Below are positions 1 to 8,730 of a DNA stretch of 64,000 nucleotides, piece after piece (positions within the stretch are counted from its first letter, which is position 1; the number at the start of each line of letters is the position of its first letter). The translations under genes and the position numbers were made by a program. A model generated the notes under the pieces. It saw only the letters and a list, made by a program, of their open reading frames with translations, was not told where the DNA came from and made no database searches. This stretch comes from Trichomonas vaginalis G3 (Eukaryota > Parabasalia > Trichomonadida > Trichomonadidae). The stretch is taken from assembly GCF_026262505.1 (NCBI RefSeq), contig NC_067208.1, forward strand, positions 20,221,962 to 20,285,961, in the 5' to 3' direction.

Positions 1-21
1 ATGGGAACGACCAACATTGTT

Positions 22-423
22 TTAAAGTTTAACCTTCAACTGACTGATGGTAAACAAATTCCATGCATCTCTGTCGCCATTTCTGTTAATATTTTTGCTG
101 TCATTCATATCATCCACTTCTCCATCTGTTAACTTTTGAGGATATGCGTTAGAATAGCTGTTCTTAAATGAAGGCTTTTCACCTTTGAGAGCATAAACTC
201 TATAACTTTCTGCATACTTTATGTTTGAACCTCCTGAGCCATCATTGACATAAATTTTTATAGGCTTCCACCCTTTGTTCATGTTCCTGCTTCTTCCCTT
301 TGCTCTTTTGTTCAGTAGTTCTACATCTTTATACACAGCTCCTGTCTCAGTGAATTCAACAATATTTTCATTCGTTAGCTTTACATTCAAACCCTTGTCG
401 AGTATATTGTTCATTTCATACAT
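22..423 (-). CDS. Hypothetical Maverick A protein (133 aa)
   Basis: Family not recognised. The frame is open upstream to 540, but I chose the Met at 423: it leaves a 25-bp AT-rich gap to the divergent gene at 449, matching the very short divergent spacers elsewhere in these elements. The product is polar and lysine/asparagine-rich with a basic patch (KRAKGRSR) near the middle. No signal peptide or membrane segment is visible. Its position, divergent from a CCG-motif protein, mirrors the gene at 45083 in Maverick B copy 2, but sequence similarity between the two is not obvious by eye. Confidence 0.5.
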   Translation of the reverse strand: MYEMNNILDKGLNVKLTNENIVEFTETGAVYKDVELLNKRAKGRSRNMNKGWKPIKIYVNDGSGGSNIKYAESYRVYALKGEKPSFKNSYSNAYPQKLTDGEVDDMNDSKNINRNGDRDAWNLFTISQLKVKL

Positions 424-448
424 ATAAAAGGTTTTTATTCTATATGAA
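424..448. promoter_or_regulatory. Short divergent promoter region
   Basis: Only 25 bp separate the start codons of two divergent genes. The stretch is T-rich (GTTTTTATTCTATATG) and must carry both promoters, or the promoters overlap the coding ends. A function as a bidirectional promoter is inferred from layout alone. Confidence 0.4.
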
Positions 449-1063
449 ATGAGAAGCAAATCCATCTTAGCTGGTGCCGTTAATGTTCCAATTGAACCAA
501 CATCAAATGTTGACTCACGAACGACAAACAATATTGTCATAAAGAACTATAGTTCAGAGTGTTTGAAAGAACCAGAACCAGAGCTGAAATCCGTGAATTT
601 AAACACAGCTTCAAACGCTAACGCTACATCAGATGTTAAGTTAGAGTATCCACCACTGGACCAAATTCTTTCAAGAGAAGCCAACGACAATCCTTACACA
701 AATGTTCAAACAAATCCTTCAGATAACGTAGACCATTACCTTCTTCAGTTATACCAAACAATTTTACTCAAAGACGATAAGAAGCTTTTGACAAATCTTA
801 TAAGTAAGAACCAAATAATTCTAACAAAGGAGGACCTTGAAAATGTTATCTCACGAATAACAGGGAAACAATGTGTCATTGACTATCTCGACCCTGAAAT
901 CGAATGCTGTGGTCAAACGCCACCATTCATGAAAATAGGTAACATCCGCATCATTGAAACACCAGGAACTACAGGAGTTGAGTTTAAGTATAAATATTCG
1001 AACGAGTATACAAAACTTTCAACAGAATATAAACTTTGCTTGAAATATGTTTTAGTAAATTAA
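449..1063 (+). CDS. Maverick protein with C-terminal CCG motif, family shared by A and B
   Basis: Role unknown. The C-terminal third carries a D/E-P-x-I-x-CCG motif (DPEIECCG, about residues 150-157) followed by a beta-rich segment with E/L-x-x-KYKYS. The Maverick B gene at 44486-45064 has the matching EPDISCCG and LNLKYSF blocks, and both proteins begin with a short serine/arginine-rich leader, so the two are one family. The middle holds a helical segment with LLQLYQTILLKDDKKLL. Its position between a small divergent gene and a minor-capsid-like gene is the same in A and B, which suggests a virion or morphogenesis role. It overlaps the convergent gene at 1060 by a few bases. It looks whole. 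Confidence 0.6.
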   Translation: MRSKSILAGAVNVPIEPTSNVDSRTTNNIVIKNYSSECLKEPEPELKSVNLNTASNANATSDVKLEYPPLDQILSREANDNPYTNVQTNPSDNVDHYLLQLYQTILLKDDKKLLTNLISKNQIILTKEDLENVISRITGKQCVIDYLDPEIECCGQTPPFMKIGNIRIIETPGTTGVEFKYKYSNEYTKLSTEYKLCLKYVLVN

Positions 1064-1329
1064 AGCAATTTGTAATATCTATCCAAAACTTCTTCAACAG
1101 TATCGAACTCATCTTCATAATGCAAACCTAATCTTATTGACTTGGTGCAGTTTTCACTAACACAATATAGCGCTTTGCGCTCGGCGCCTTTGACGCCTTT
1201 TTCTGTTCTCTTGACTGACATAACTAACTCATTTGTTTCATCAAACAGCAACAACCAAAGTTCATGACCTAATACATAACATTCATACTTTATATTTTTA
1301 GCTCTGAGTTCTCTTGTAAGCTGTTGCAT
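1060..1329 (-). CDS. Small hypothetical Maverick A protein (89 aa)
   Basis: Family not recognised. It has beta-strand-like segments (YECYVLGHELWLLLFDE) and a helical C-terminus (TVEEVLDRYYKLL). Its first 40 bases overlap the end of the gene at 1290-2054 in another frame, so the two are probably co-transcribed on the minus strand. A short coding-like stretch in the comparable place in Maverick B copy 1 (36146-36347) may be its positional counterpart, though sequence similarity is not clear. Confidence 0.5.
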   Translation of the reverse strand: MQQLTRELRAKNIKYECYVLGHELWLLLFDETNELVMSVKRTEKGVKGAERKALYCVSENCTKSIRLGLHYEDEFDTVEEVLDRYYKLL

Positions 1330-2054
1330 TTAATATTTTCTAAAAAGTCAACTTCAACAGTCATTCGCACTGGTGCCTTCAGTTCTACAGGCTCACCTTG
1401 AAAGTCAACAAGTCTGAATTGCATGTCTTTCAAATTATGAGGACTAATGCGAACCCATTTACCTAAATGAGTTGCTATGACAGGAACATTTGGAATGAAC
1501 ATTGAATTTACTGCATAACAGAAAGATTTATACTCTACTGAACCTTTACTATTAACTCCTGAAATGCCTGTGACATTAGCTATTTTAGACTCAATGTATA
1601 AACAATTACCATAACATACGTATGGAACAGATTTCATCTCAATCGTTTTGTCAACACTTTTCAAAGGAAATGTCATATGATATGCTCCCAAAAGAAGTTG
1701 TACTCTATGACTCATTCGTGTTATCTTGAACTCTTTCTTGCTACTGAACTTCAATGTTCCCTCAGAAGAGAGTTCGACATCTATGTTGTCAATAGTTTCT
1801 TCATTTATGAGAGTATCTATGACTCCAGCAATTTTATCTATTCTATACTCTGCTCTGTTAGGAAATGTTATAAAACTTCTTTTGTCATCTATTTCAAACT
1901 CCATGAAATCTGTTTCGTCAGTTATGACAAAAGTTGCGATAGTATTGAAGTCAACAACTCTGAAAGCAAGTGCTTCATTCTGAAGACCTAAGTTTGTTTG
2001 TAGCTTTACTGTCCCGTATTCGTTTGGGTCTGTACTTTGCAAATAGAACAACAT
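1290..2054 (-). CDS. Probable minor capsid (penton-like) protein, Maverick A
   Basis: 254 residues, beta-rich, with no membrane segment. The C-terminal part has a block of the form MQFRLVDFQGEPVELKAPV, near residues 210-230. The Maverick B protein at 43681-44481 has ITLTLVDANFVPVKLLCP in the same place and a comparable length, so the two are probably homologues. Single jelly-roll minor capsid proteins of Polintons are about this size and often carry an I/L-x-L-x-D-x-x-G-x-P-hydrophobic block; that is general knowledge of the family. Assignment as minor capsid is therefore inferred from size, fold class and neighbours (CCG protein on one side, fibre on the other). It looks whole. An unrelated virion protein is the main alternative. 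Confidence 0.5.
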   Translation of the reverse strand: MLFYLQSTDPNEYGTVKLQTNLGLQNEALAFRVVDFNTIATFVITDETDFMEFEIDDKRSFITFPNRAEYRIDKIAGVIDTLINEETIDNIDVELSSEGTLKFSSKKEFKITRMSHRVQLLLGAYHMTFPLKSVDKTIEMKSVPYVCYGNCLYIESKIANVTGISGVNSKGSVEYKSFCYAVNSMFIPNVPVIATHLGKWVRISPHNLKDMQFRLVDFQGEPVELKAPVRMTVEVDFLENIKCNSLQENSELKI

Positions 2055-2071
2055 TTTATTCTCATTAAAAT
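2055..2071. promoter_or_regulatory. 17-bp divergent promoter between minor capsid and fibre genes
   Basis: Only 17 bp (TTTATTCTCATTAAAAT) lie between the two start codons. It contains TCATTA, which fits the trichomonad initiator pattern TCA-Y-W, about ten bases before the fibre ATG. The reverse strand offers only an A/T-rich tract. The initiator reading is an inference from the known host consensus. Confidence 0.45.
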
Positions 2072-5035
2072 ATGACTATTGCTGCATATGCGTATGAAAC
2101 AAATGAAGCAAGAAGAGCACATGAACTAGTAAACGAAAACTCAACTTTAACCATTGAAGGCAATGATTTAGTCATTGACGATGGAAAAACTAAAAAAGTC
2201 ATTGATTTCGATACTTTTAACACTTATGACCCATTCATTACAACAAGCAAAGTTCCTATTATAAATGATGGAACGGTGCAATATATAAATTCTACAGTAG
2301 ATGCCTCATTAGTGAAAGTACTGAATGTTCTCATTGAATTGTTAAAGAGCTTTCGATTTGACGACAACATTAAATGCTTAAAGAATTTAGTCATGAATGA
2401 GAAACAAATTCTTGGCGTTGCTGGTAGCAGTAATGATGTACACCTTATGACATTAGAATATTATAACGAACATAAAGATGAACTGAAAGGAGAGAAGGGT
2501 GACACCGGACCTCAAGGACCTCAAGGACCACAAGGAATACAAGGAATACAAGGACCTCAAGGCGAAAACGGTTTGGATGGAAAGGATGGAAAGGATGGAA
2601 AAACTGCTAAATCATGGATATGGGACCTTATAAATACTGGTTTAACAGCTGCTTCATATGGAGTTCTTCAATACCAAATCGGAAAGATATGGGCAGTACT
2701 TGGTGAAGAAGTTTTAAATGACGTTAAAAATGCTTTGAACTTCATTTCAAATGGTTCGGATACTATTAAAACTTTATCTGGTTGGATGCAAGAAACAAGG
2801 AGTCAAATAGATACTGTAAGACGTATAGCAAACAATGCACGTACGGGATTGGATACTTTACGACAAGCACAAAATACACTAAAGGAAGCAAATGATATTC
2901 TTGGCTCAGTATCAGGCATGCATGAAGATTGGCTTAAAGGTATTGACAAATCTTTAAAAAATCACAGTCAGTCTATTGCTGACTACAAGAAAAGTATAGA
3001 TTTTTTACATAGTGCTATGGACGTACATGATGGAAGCATAAGGAACTTACTTAATGCTAACAATAACTTACCAGGAACTATTAAAGCATTTATAAAGTCC
3101 TTTGTAAAACCTGGTGCTCTAACATTTAGGTCTTTGAGAGCAAGAGCATTGAAGTCAAGAGATGCAAAAACTCCAACAGAACCTACAGAAGGAACTGAAA
3201 CAACAGAAACTCCAGAAGAACCACCAAAACCAACAGCTAATGAAATATTGTTCGAATATTTTCCAAGGTACTCTGTTCTCATTGCATACATTCAAGAAAT
3301 ACTTAAGAAAGCAGACTTGACTTTAGGAGATGATGAAAGTTCTGTATATCTTTCGTTCCAGTTTCAAATAGCAGAACTTTTGAGACAGATATACTTAATG
3401 TATGACAACATCTCTGATTTCACAAGATATGATGACGACCATGACCCCCAACACGGTGAAGAAGAAGTTTTACAAACATCCATTAAGACAGGAAAGGTTT
3501 TAACACAAAGTCTCATTATTGACACCAAAGATGGCGAAGTGGACGTTCTTCAAGAGCTGAAGAAAAATACTTCTTCGGGAGGTGGTGGTAGGCATGAACT
3601 TGAAATAAATGAGATAGAAGAGAAATTAGCCGAAAAAGCAGATAAAGAACATAAACACAATATCTCCGATATAAATGAACTTCAAGCTACATTAAATAGT
3701 AAAGCGGACAAGAACCATGTTCATTATATAACTTCAGATGAACAGATTATAACGGACTACCATGGATATTTAACACGAACTGAAGAAAAAGTGAAGACGG
3801 AAGATGTTAATGAAAGAAGATATAAATACATTCGTGCTAAAGGTTATGACATAAGCTGTACTGTACATTATGACACAGGTAAAGCGCTAGAAGCATTTAG
3901 TTATAACGATGAAATTTATGCCTCTACTTTCAATGTTAACGGTGTATTAGTTGAACCAAGATTTACTTTGAGAGTTAAGTCAAAAATAACGTTTGAAGAT
4001 GCTATTAAAAGTAAAGCTGACAAAGTTGAACTCGAAGCAATGAACAAAGTTTTGAAATCTCATAAACACAACATCTCCGATATAAATGAACTTCAAGCTA
4101 CATTAGACAGTAAAGCTGACAAGAACCATACACATAAATCCTTCACTACTGTTAGAGCAGACGACATAATATTGAACTATACCCTTGGTTCAAGTGCACC
4201 TTTAGAGAATCCAAGTACAAGCGTAAAAGATACACTAAACTCCTTAAATAGTAAATGTATGAACATTGAAGGTCATACCAGAAACTTTGAAGCATATGAA
4301 CTACCATCAATGTTAGACAAGAAAGCCGACAAAAATCATACACATAAATCCTTCACTACTGTTGCTATAGAAAGTATTGAAGGAACGGTTGAAGAAACTG
4401 GTGGGGATGCATTATATTGTAAACCTCCTAACTTTCCACAAGGTTTAACATCGGATGACGACATAACGACGATGAGAAACATTAGATGTAAAGATGTTTA
4501 TGTCATGAAGGATGAACATAATATTAAATTCACTGCTCAAGATTTATATGACAAGAAAGCAGACAAAACAGAGCTTCAAACATTAAAGACTCAGATTCTT
4601 GAAACATTATATCCTATAGGCTCTATTTATACGTCAATGAACTCAACAAATCCAGCAACAGTTTTAGGTTTTGGTACATGGCAGCAGATTGTAGACAAAT
4701 TCTTATACTGTGCTAACTCTTCAAAGCAAACAGGAGGTTCGAAGAAAATTACTGAAGCAAACCTTCCACCGCACACTCATACAGGAACTACAAACACAAC
4801 AGGTAGTCATTCACATTCAATAACAAAAAGAGGTTATACAAATCTTGCAGCAGGTTCGGATAGACAGGGAATGAATAGATATGATATTTCAAGTGACCCA
4901 GTAGATTCAAGCGCAGGTATTTTCTGTGGAACCGCAGGAAATCATTCACATACTTTCACAACAAATCCAACAGGCTCGGGTGCAGATTACATGCCACCAT
5001 TTGTGACTGTATTTGCATGGTACCGCGTTCAATGA
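2072..5035 (+). CDS. Trimeric fibre protein with collagen-like stalk and phage tail-collar head
   Basis: 987 residues. The N-terminal 140 residues probably attach to the particle. A collagen-like G-x-y tract follows at about residues 140-177 (GEKGDTG, GPQGPQGPQG, GLDGKDGKDG). Next come long helical segments, a proline/threonine-rich linker (about 365-390), and then several KADK-x-HxH spacer modules (about 525-840). The last 145 residues form a tail-collar type head: YPIGSIYTSM, FGTWQQI, FLYCANSS, TGGSKKITEANLPPHTH, HSHS and HSHT pairs, ending MPPFVTVFAWYRVQ. In phages such as T4, collar and needle domains with HxH pairs bind metal and sit at the tip of receptor-binding fibres. A receptor-binding spike of the Maverick particle is inferred. 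The gene at 62421 ends in the same head. It looks whole. Confidence 0.8.
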   Translation: MTIAAYAYETNEARRAHELVNENSTLTIEGNDLVIDDGKTKKVIDFDTFNTYDPFITTSKVPIINDGTVQYINSTVDASLVKVLNVLIELLKSFRFDDNIKCLKNLVMNEKQILGVAGSSNDVHLMTLEYYNEHKDELKGEKGDTGPQGPQGPQGIQGIQGPQGENGLDGKDGKDGKTAKSWIWDLINTGLTAASYGVLQYQIGKIWAVLGEEVLNDVKNALNFISNGSDTIKTLSGWMQETRSQIDTVRRIANNARTGLDTLRQAQNTLKEANDILGSVSGMHEDWLKGIDKSLKNHSQSIADYKKSIDFLHSAMDVHDGSIRNLLNANNNLPGTIKAFIKSFVKPGALTFRSLRARALKSRDAKTPTEPTEGTETTETPEEPPKPTANEILFEYFPRYSVLIAYIQEILKKADLTLGDDESSVYLSFQFQIAELLRQIYLMYDNISDFTRYDDDHDPQHGEEEVLQTSIKTGKVLTQSLIIDTKDGEVDVLQELKKNTSSGGGGRHELEINEIEEKLAEKADKEHKHNISDINELQATLNSKADKNHVHYITSDEQIITDYHGYLTRTEEKVKTEDVNERRYKYIRAKGYDISCTVHYDTGKALEAFSYNDEIYASTFNVNGVLVEPRFTLRVKSKITFEDAIKSKADKVELEAMNKVLKSHKHNISDINELQATLDSKADKNHTHKSFTTVRADDIILNYTLGSSAPLENPSTSVKDTLNSLNSKCMNIEGHTRNFEAYELPSMLDKKADKNHTHKSFTTVAIESIEGTVEETGGDALYCKPPNFPQGLTSDDDITTMRNIRCKDVYVMKDEHNIKFTAQDLYDKKADKTELQTLKTQILETLYPIGSIYTSMNSTNPATVLGFGTWQQIVDKFLYCANSSKQTGGSKKITEANLPPHTHTGTTNTTGSHSHSITKRGYTNLAAGSDRQGMNRYDISSDPVDSSAGIFCGTAGNHSHTFTTNPTGSGADYMPPFVTVFAWYRVQ

Positions 5036-5062
5036 ACGCGCTTGAGCCTGCTTTGCTGGCTT
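5031..5062 (+). terminator. Hairpin at the fibre gene end
   Basis: Overlapping the stop codon and extending past it, AGCC and GGCT flank a TGCTTTGCT core (AGCCTGCTTTGCTGGCT), a short stem-loop. Similar small hairpins follow other Maverick genes in the window. A role in 3'-end formation is a guess from position. Confidence 0.3.
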
Positions 5063-5095
5063 ACCGTCTTGAATAAAATCTTTAACTTTACATAA

Positions 5096-6181
5096 ATGAG
5101 CTTGAAAGAAGTATTCGAACAACATCCATGGAGGTTATTTAAGAAATTCAATGAAGCTGCAAAGAGTTCGGGATTTACTAACAGAGCTGAAGTGAAAAGG
5201 TTCTTTGACAAAAATGTTGTACATCAAACAAAAATAAACCCTTACGACTACTTTTTACCAATTTACTCCAACGCTCCTGACGCATACCAATTTGACACTC
5301 TCATTCAAAGCAGAAAAGGAGGACATAAACCATTCCTCATCTTCATTAATGTTAACACTCGTAAAGCATATGCATATCCAATGAAAAATAAAGGAACTCG
5401 TGAAGTGTTAAGAGTTTTACAAAAGTTCGTGGCAGAACATAGCCCAAGTACTTTAACATCAGACCAAGACAGTGCATACCTCAGCAATGAAATCACAGAT
5501 TTTCTCATTAAGCATAACATAACTCACTACACTACTGAAGACCATAACCATAACATACTCGGCATCATAAACCGCTTCATAAGAACGCTCAGAGATTTAA
5601 ATCAAGAGCGAGACTTTACCGAAGAAACAATGAAACATTTTCTCGAAGTATATAATTCCTCAACACATTCTACAACAGGACATACACCAAATTCAATGAC
5701 ACAACAACAAGAAGAAAAGTATATACAAAAGAAACGAAGCCAAACACAAAATATCAGAAATTCAACACAATTTACCCTCATTCCTGGTACAAAAGTTCGT
5801 GTAGTTCTTGACGACAAACCGTTGACAAAGAAACGTTTAAGGTTAAGTCGAAATTATTATATAGTAGACTCTACACAAGGTAATGGATATCTTATAAAAG
5901 CTGCCAACAACTCTATTGCGTTTTATCCTCGTCATAAATTAGTTGAAAGTAGTAATGGCAAACTTGCTGAAACCATTGACGAAGCAAAGCGAGGAGTGGT
6001 TATTGAAATACTTGGCTACAACATAAACGATGACACTTATAAAGTAAGATATGAAGGAGGCGTTGAAGATGTTATACCATCTAAGAACTTGAGAGAGTCG
6101 AAGCCAACACATCTGGGACCATTAGAGCGGGAGTACTGGAAAGACAAAAATATGCCAGAAAGAATAAGAAAATTCTTCTAA
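5096..6181 (+). CDS. Maverick integrase (rve/DDE fold) with C-terminal SH3/chromo-like domain
   Basis: 361 residues. It would insert the element DNA into the chromosome in the nucleus. The catalytic core runs from about residue 60 to 210: YQFDTLI with Asp67, a beta-strand LIFINVNTRKAYAYP, TSDQDSAYL around residues 121-129, and the helix with RFIRTLRDLNQ, then YNSSTHSTTGHTPNSM. The last 80 residues (RGVVIEILGY, YKVRYEGGVEDVIPSKNLR) resemble an SH3/chromo-like module, which Polinton integrases often carry. The N-terminal 55 residues are helical and may bind DNA. It starts 60 bp after the fibre stop, behind a T-rich leader with AATAAAATC. It looks whole as an open frame. The Maverick C integrase at 57040 shares only the core pattern. 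Confidence 0.85.
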   Translation: MSLKEVFEQHPWRLFKKFNEAAKSSGFTNRAEVKRFFDKNVVHQTKINPYDYFLPIYSNAPDAYQFDTLIQSRKGGHKPFLIFINVNTRKAYAYPMKNKGTREVLRVLQKFVAEHSPSTLTSDQDSAYLSNEITDFLIKHNITHYTTEDHNHNILGIINRFIRTLRDLNQERDFTEETMKHFLEVYNSSTHSTTGHTPNSMTQQQEEKYIQKKRSQTQNIRNSTQFTLIPGTKVRVVLDDKPLTKKRLRLSRNYYIVDSTQGNGYLIKAANNSIAFYPRHKLVESSNGKLAETIDEAKRGVVIEILGYNINDDTYKVRYEGGVEDVIPSKNLRESKPTHLGPLEREYWKDKNMPERIRKFF

Positions 6182-6228
6182 ACTTTTTCATTAGATGTAA
6201 ATCAGACAAAAATATAATTTAGGTGAAG

Positions 6229-6244
6229 AGGTGAGATCTCACCT
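6229..6244. repeat. Palindromic repeat AGGTGAGATCTCACCT, copy 1
   Basis: Perfect 16-bp palindrome. It sits in a conserved block: AT-rich AATATAATTT, then AGGTGAAG, the palindrome, then G-T6-CACCTC repeats. It lies 47 bp after the integrase stop and about 110 bp before the KilA-N start. Either a hairpin or a dimer-binding site would explain the symmetry. Confidence 0.8.
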
Positions 6245-6298
6245 GTTTTTTCACCTCATTTTTCACCCTCATGAAAATTCATGAATTTCCTTAAGATA

Positions 6299-6356
6299 GA
6301 AAAATAAAGTTAGTTTTATTTTTATTTATTTTTTTATTTTGTATGTAAGAACAGAA
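6299..6356 (+). promoter_or_regulatory. Shared KilA-N leader, copy 1
   Basis: The block AAAGTTAGTTTTATTTTTA followed by TTTATTTTTTTATTTTGTATG and a short GTAAGAACAGAA-like tail lies directly before the start codon. Nearly the same leader stands before the genes at 7194, 9587 and 39033, and a variant before 39733. It is probably the promoter and 5' leader of this gene set. Confidence 0.6.
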
Positions 6357-7020
6357 ATGTCAGTCGAAGCAAAAACATTCACGAACAAATCTAATGGCGA
6401 AACATTCACAAAAGGCACTTATAACGGTATTGAAGTCTTACGTAGAGACAAGGATGGTTACATTAATGCAACAAAGATGTGCCAACAGTTTAGGAAAGAC
6501 TTTAGAAAGTTGTTGGAAAATAAGTCCTGGGAAGAGTATTATAAGGCATTTTGTGAAGAATATAGCAACCGTCGGAATTCCGGCGGTTGGTTTTTATACA
6601 AAATTCATGCAGGAATTCCTGATGAAATCAAACAGGTTAGAGGAACGTATGTAGACCCAAGACTTATAAACTATATAGCAATGTGGGCTTCTCCAAAATA
6701 TTGTATAGCAGTTGGAAAAAATTATGGACTCCATAGACAAGAAAGTTCATGAGAAATTAGATGAAGAAGAACTCGAAGATACAGTAGAGAATGCTAAACA
6801 TTTGTTTGAAGAAGAAGTTAGAAAAATGCATGAAAAACAATTAGAACATGAACGTGAGATATGTTATGGTTATAGAGATTCTCCATACGAACTAGACCAA
6901 TGGGAACAAGAAGATTTAAAGAGAGAATTTAGAGAATATGAACTCGCTAAGATAGCATTTGAAGCTGCAGAAAAGAAGTTAAAAGTTTGGGGTCGTTTTG
7001 TACAAAAATATTGTGAGTAA
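6357..7020 (+). pseudogene. KilA-N domain gene, broken
   Basis: The N-terminal part shows the KilA-N pattern: DGYINATKMCQQF, then RGTYVDPRLINYIAMWASPKY. KilA-N is a DNA-binding domain of phages and large eukaryotic DNA viruses. The start at 6357 was chosen over an earlier Met because the same internal Met is the aligned start in the other KilA-N genes here; the upstream codons belong to the shared leader. The 3' half encodes a charged, helical, coiled-coil-like stretch rich in E, K and R. The locus is part of Maverick A and looks broken, with about one break. Palindromic repeats flank it on both sides. Confidence 0.7.
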
Positions 7021-7070
7021 ATGAACCATTTATTTTTATTGAATTCACCAAAAATATATTTTAGGTGAAG

Positions 7071-7086
7071 AGGTGAGATCTCACCT
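7071..7086. repeat. Palindromic repeat AGGTGAGATCTCACCT, copy 2
   Basis: Second perfect copy, in the same orientation and context as copy 1 (AAAATATATTTTAGGTGAAG before, G-T6-CACCTC after). The block from here to the next start codon nearly repeats 6220-6345, so a unit of palindrome plus leader has been duplicated. Confidence 0.85.
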
Positions 7087-7137
7087 GTTTTTTCACCTCT
7101 TTTTTCACCCTCATGAAAATTCATGAATTTCCTTAAG

Positions 7138-7193
7138 ATAGAAAAATAAAGTTAGTTTTATTTTTATTTATTTTTTTATTTTGTATAAAAGAT
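7138..7193 (+). promoter_or_regulatory. Shared KilA-N type leader, copy 2
   Basis: Same AT-rich leader as before the KilA-N genes, here in front of an unrelated 313-residue protein. This shows that the leader moves as a unit separate from the KilA-N coding sequence. Confidence 0.6.
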
Positions 7194-8135
7194 ATGATTT
7201 CAACAATAGGTTCTACAACACTTCAAACAACAACAGCACCAAACTCGTTAGTTATGAATCCTACGTCAATGTTAGTAGAGATGAAAAACTTCATTCCTTC
7301 TTCATATACTTTTGAAACAGAAATCCAGAAGATAAAGCAAGAACTTTTAACATGTAATTTAGACTGTAGTGCGAAAGATGAAGAAAATGAACAGTATCTT
7401 TATGAAATGCAGGACATTATTGACCATTTACCCAAATTGCCTGAAATCCAACAACAAAAACTCACTATTCCTGAATTCGACGAAATTGAAGTTAAAGTTA
7501 CTGACTCAGTAGAAATAAAGAAGTTCATACGTAAAGTAAATTATGAATTCCTTGGTTTTCATTGCAACCATAAAGTTATGGACAAAGATTGCGACATGGT
7601 ATATAAAAACATTTCTGACATATATAAATCTGAAGAATTTAAGACCTACGATAACTTTGTTTCATTAGTTGCTGAATGTGTATGGCAGATAAGAGATAAA
7701 GATAGAAGAGGTAAGGTATGGAACGAACAAATAAGACCCGCTATGTTTGAGATGAAGAGAGCAATTGACGCCTTAGTTGTTCTAGCAGGTCAAATTTCAA
7801 TGTATAACGCAAAAATGAACCCGCAATGTTCAAAATGTAAGGCAGCAATTAGGAAATATAACTACTCAGTCAAAGAGATAGAAAGAATGAGAAACGACTA
7901 TGCAGATTTAAAGAAAGAAGTAGAAAACCCAGCAGAAGATAAAATGGACATGTTGACATTTCTTAATAAAAACTATCCAACAGCAGAAGATTTCCTTCTA
8001 TCTGACGTCAAGAAGAAGTATAAAGAAACCTTCGGTATTGTTAAAACTTTTGACATACTGACAGAAGAAATAGAAGCTACGAAATTGTTTAGGATTTCAA
8101 ATATACATCGTACAATTCATGTAAAACGCTTGTGA
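7194..8135 (+). CDS. Hypothetical Maverick A accessory protein (313 aa)
   Basis: Family not recognised. The first 30 residues are low complexity (Ser/Thr/Gln). The rest is mainly helical, with charged coiled-coil-like segments at about 40-80 and 215-250. Cys/His residues cluster (FHCNHKVMDKDCD near 120; CSKCK near 205) and could bind a metal, but no known zinc-finger spacing is complete. It is framed by the shared leader upstream and a palindromic repeat 19 bp after its stop, so it occupies the same cassette position as the KilA-N genes. It looks whole. Confidence 0.6.
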   Translation: MISTIGSTTLQTTTAPNSLVMNPTSMLVEMKNFIPSSYTFETEIQKIKQELLTCNLDCSAKDEENEQYLYEMQDIIDHLPKLPEIQQQKLTIPEFDEIEVKVTDSVEIKKFIRKVNYEFLGFHCNHKVMDKDCDMVYKNISDIYKSEEFKTYDNFVSLVAECVWQIRDKDRRGKVWNEQIRPAMFEMKRAIDALVVLAGQISMYNAKMNPQCSKCKAAIRKYNYSVKEIERMRNDYADLKKEVENPAEDKMDMLTFLNKNYPTAEDFLLSDVKKKYKETFGIVKTFDILTEEIEATKLFRISNIHRTIHVKRL

Positions 8136-8153
8136 AAAAACAGGTGAAAAAAG

Positions 8154-8169
8154 AGGTGAGATCTCACCT
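8154..8169. repeat. Palindromic repeat AGGTGAGATCTCACCT, copy 3 (inverted context)
   Basis: Perfect copy whose flanks are reversed relative to copies 1 and 2: ACAGGTGAAAAAAG lies before it, and CTTCACCTAAATTATATTTTT after it. The whole block, not just the 16-mer, is therefore inverted. Confidence 0.85.
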
Positions 8170-8201
8170 CTTCACCTAAATTATATTTTTGCTTTAATTA
8201 A

Positions 8202-8696
8202 ATGCTTTCCGGAAACGTCGATGAAAATCATATGGACAAATTATATGAAAAAATTAATAATGATTACCCCTCATTAACCAAGGAAATGACGGATTCTATA
8301 GTTCGTAAATTCGATGAAATACAGGATATGTGGTTCGACAGATTCGACATGAACGATAAGGAAAAGAGAAAGAACGATAACAATTTACTTACTAAAAGAA
8401 TCCTAAAATCTAAAATAGGTGAAGCTTCAACATTTAACACAGTACATAACTTTTACACCGCTGTTTATATTTTCAATAATTTATTTAACGATGAACGAGA
8501 AAGAAAAAGTATGTTTAACGGAAGAAATGAATATGATTTTATCCTTTGTGCTGTTCGGGATGTTGACATGAAACTAAAGAAAATATTCTTATTACAAGAT
8601 GACACGGTTGAAGATGAAGTCAATGAGTTTTTAAATCGTGATTTAAATGAAATTGATGAAGTTATGACCGAATGTTATAAAAAGTTCAAGGGGTGA
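8202..8696 (+). CDS. Hypothetical helical protein (164 aa)
   Basis: Family not recognised. It is acidic and almost wholly helical by composition, with D/N/K/E-rich stretches and aromatic pairs (MWFDRFDM). No signal peptide or membrane segment is visible. It lies between two inverted-context palindromic repeats (8154 and 8715), one on each side, so it is another cassette of the same array. Codon use is more AT-rich than in the integrase or fibre genes. It looks whole. Confidence 0.55.
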   Translation: MLSGNVDENHMDKLYEKINNDYPSLTKEMTDSIVRKFDEIQDMWFDRFDMNDKEKRKNDNNLLTKRILKSKIGEASTFNTVHNFYTAVYIFNNLFNDERERKSMFNGRNEYDFILCAVRDVDMKLKKIFLLQDDTVEDEVNEFLNRDLNEIDEVMTECYKKFKG

Positions 8697-8714
8697 GAAA
8701 ACAGGTGAAAAAAC

Positions 8715-8730
8715 AAGTGAGATCTCACCT
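8715..8730. repeat. Palindromic repeat, copy 4 (one mismatch)
   Basis: AAGTGAGATCTCACCT differs from the consensus at one base. Context is the same inverted block as copy 3. It forms the edge of the tRNA-like module that follows, and the counterpart of that module at 61525-61913 also ends in a palindrome copy. Confidence 0.75.

Noticed and set aside
1726-1991. Plus-strand frames over the minor-capsid-like gene
   Set aside because: Antisense shadows of 1290-2054, with no leader or conserved counterpart in Maverick B.
2983-3291. Minus-strand frame inside the fibre gene
   Set aside because: Shadow of the fibre coding strand, without a leader motif or recognisable protein features.
5096-6181. 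LTR retrotransposon or retrovirus integrase
   Set aside because: The rve-type core is shared with retroelements, but there is no reverse transcriptase or LTR, and the neighbours are Maverick capsid and polymerase genes.
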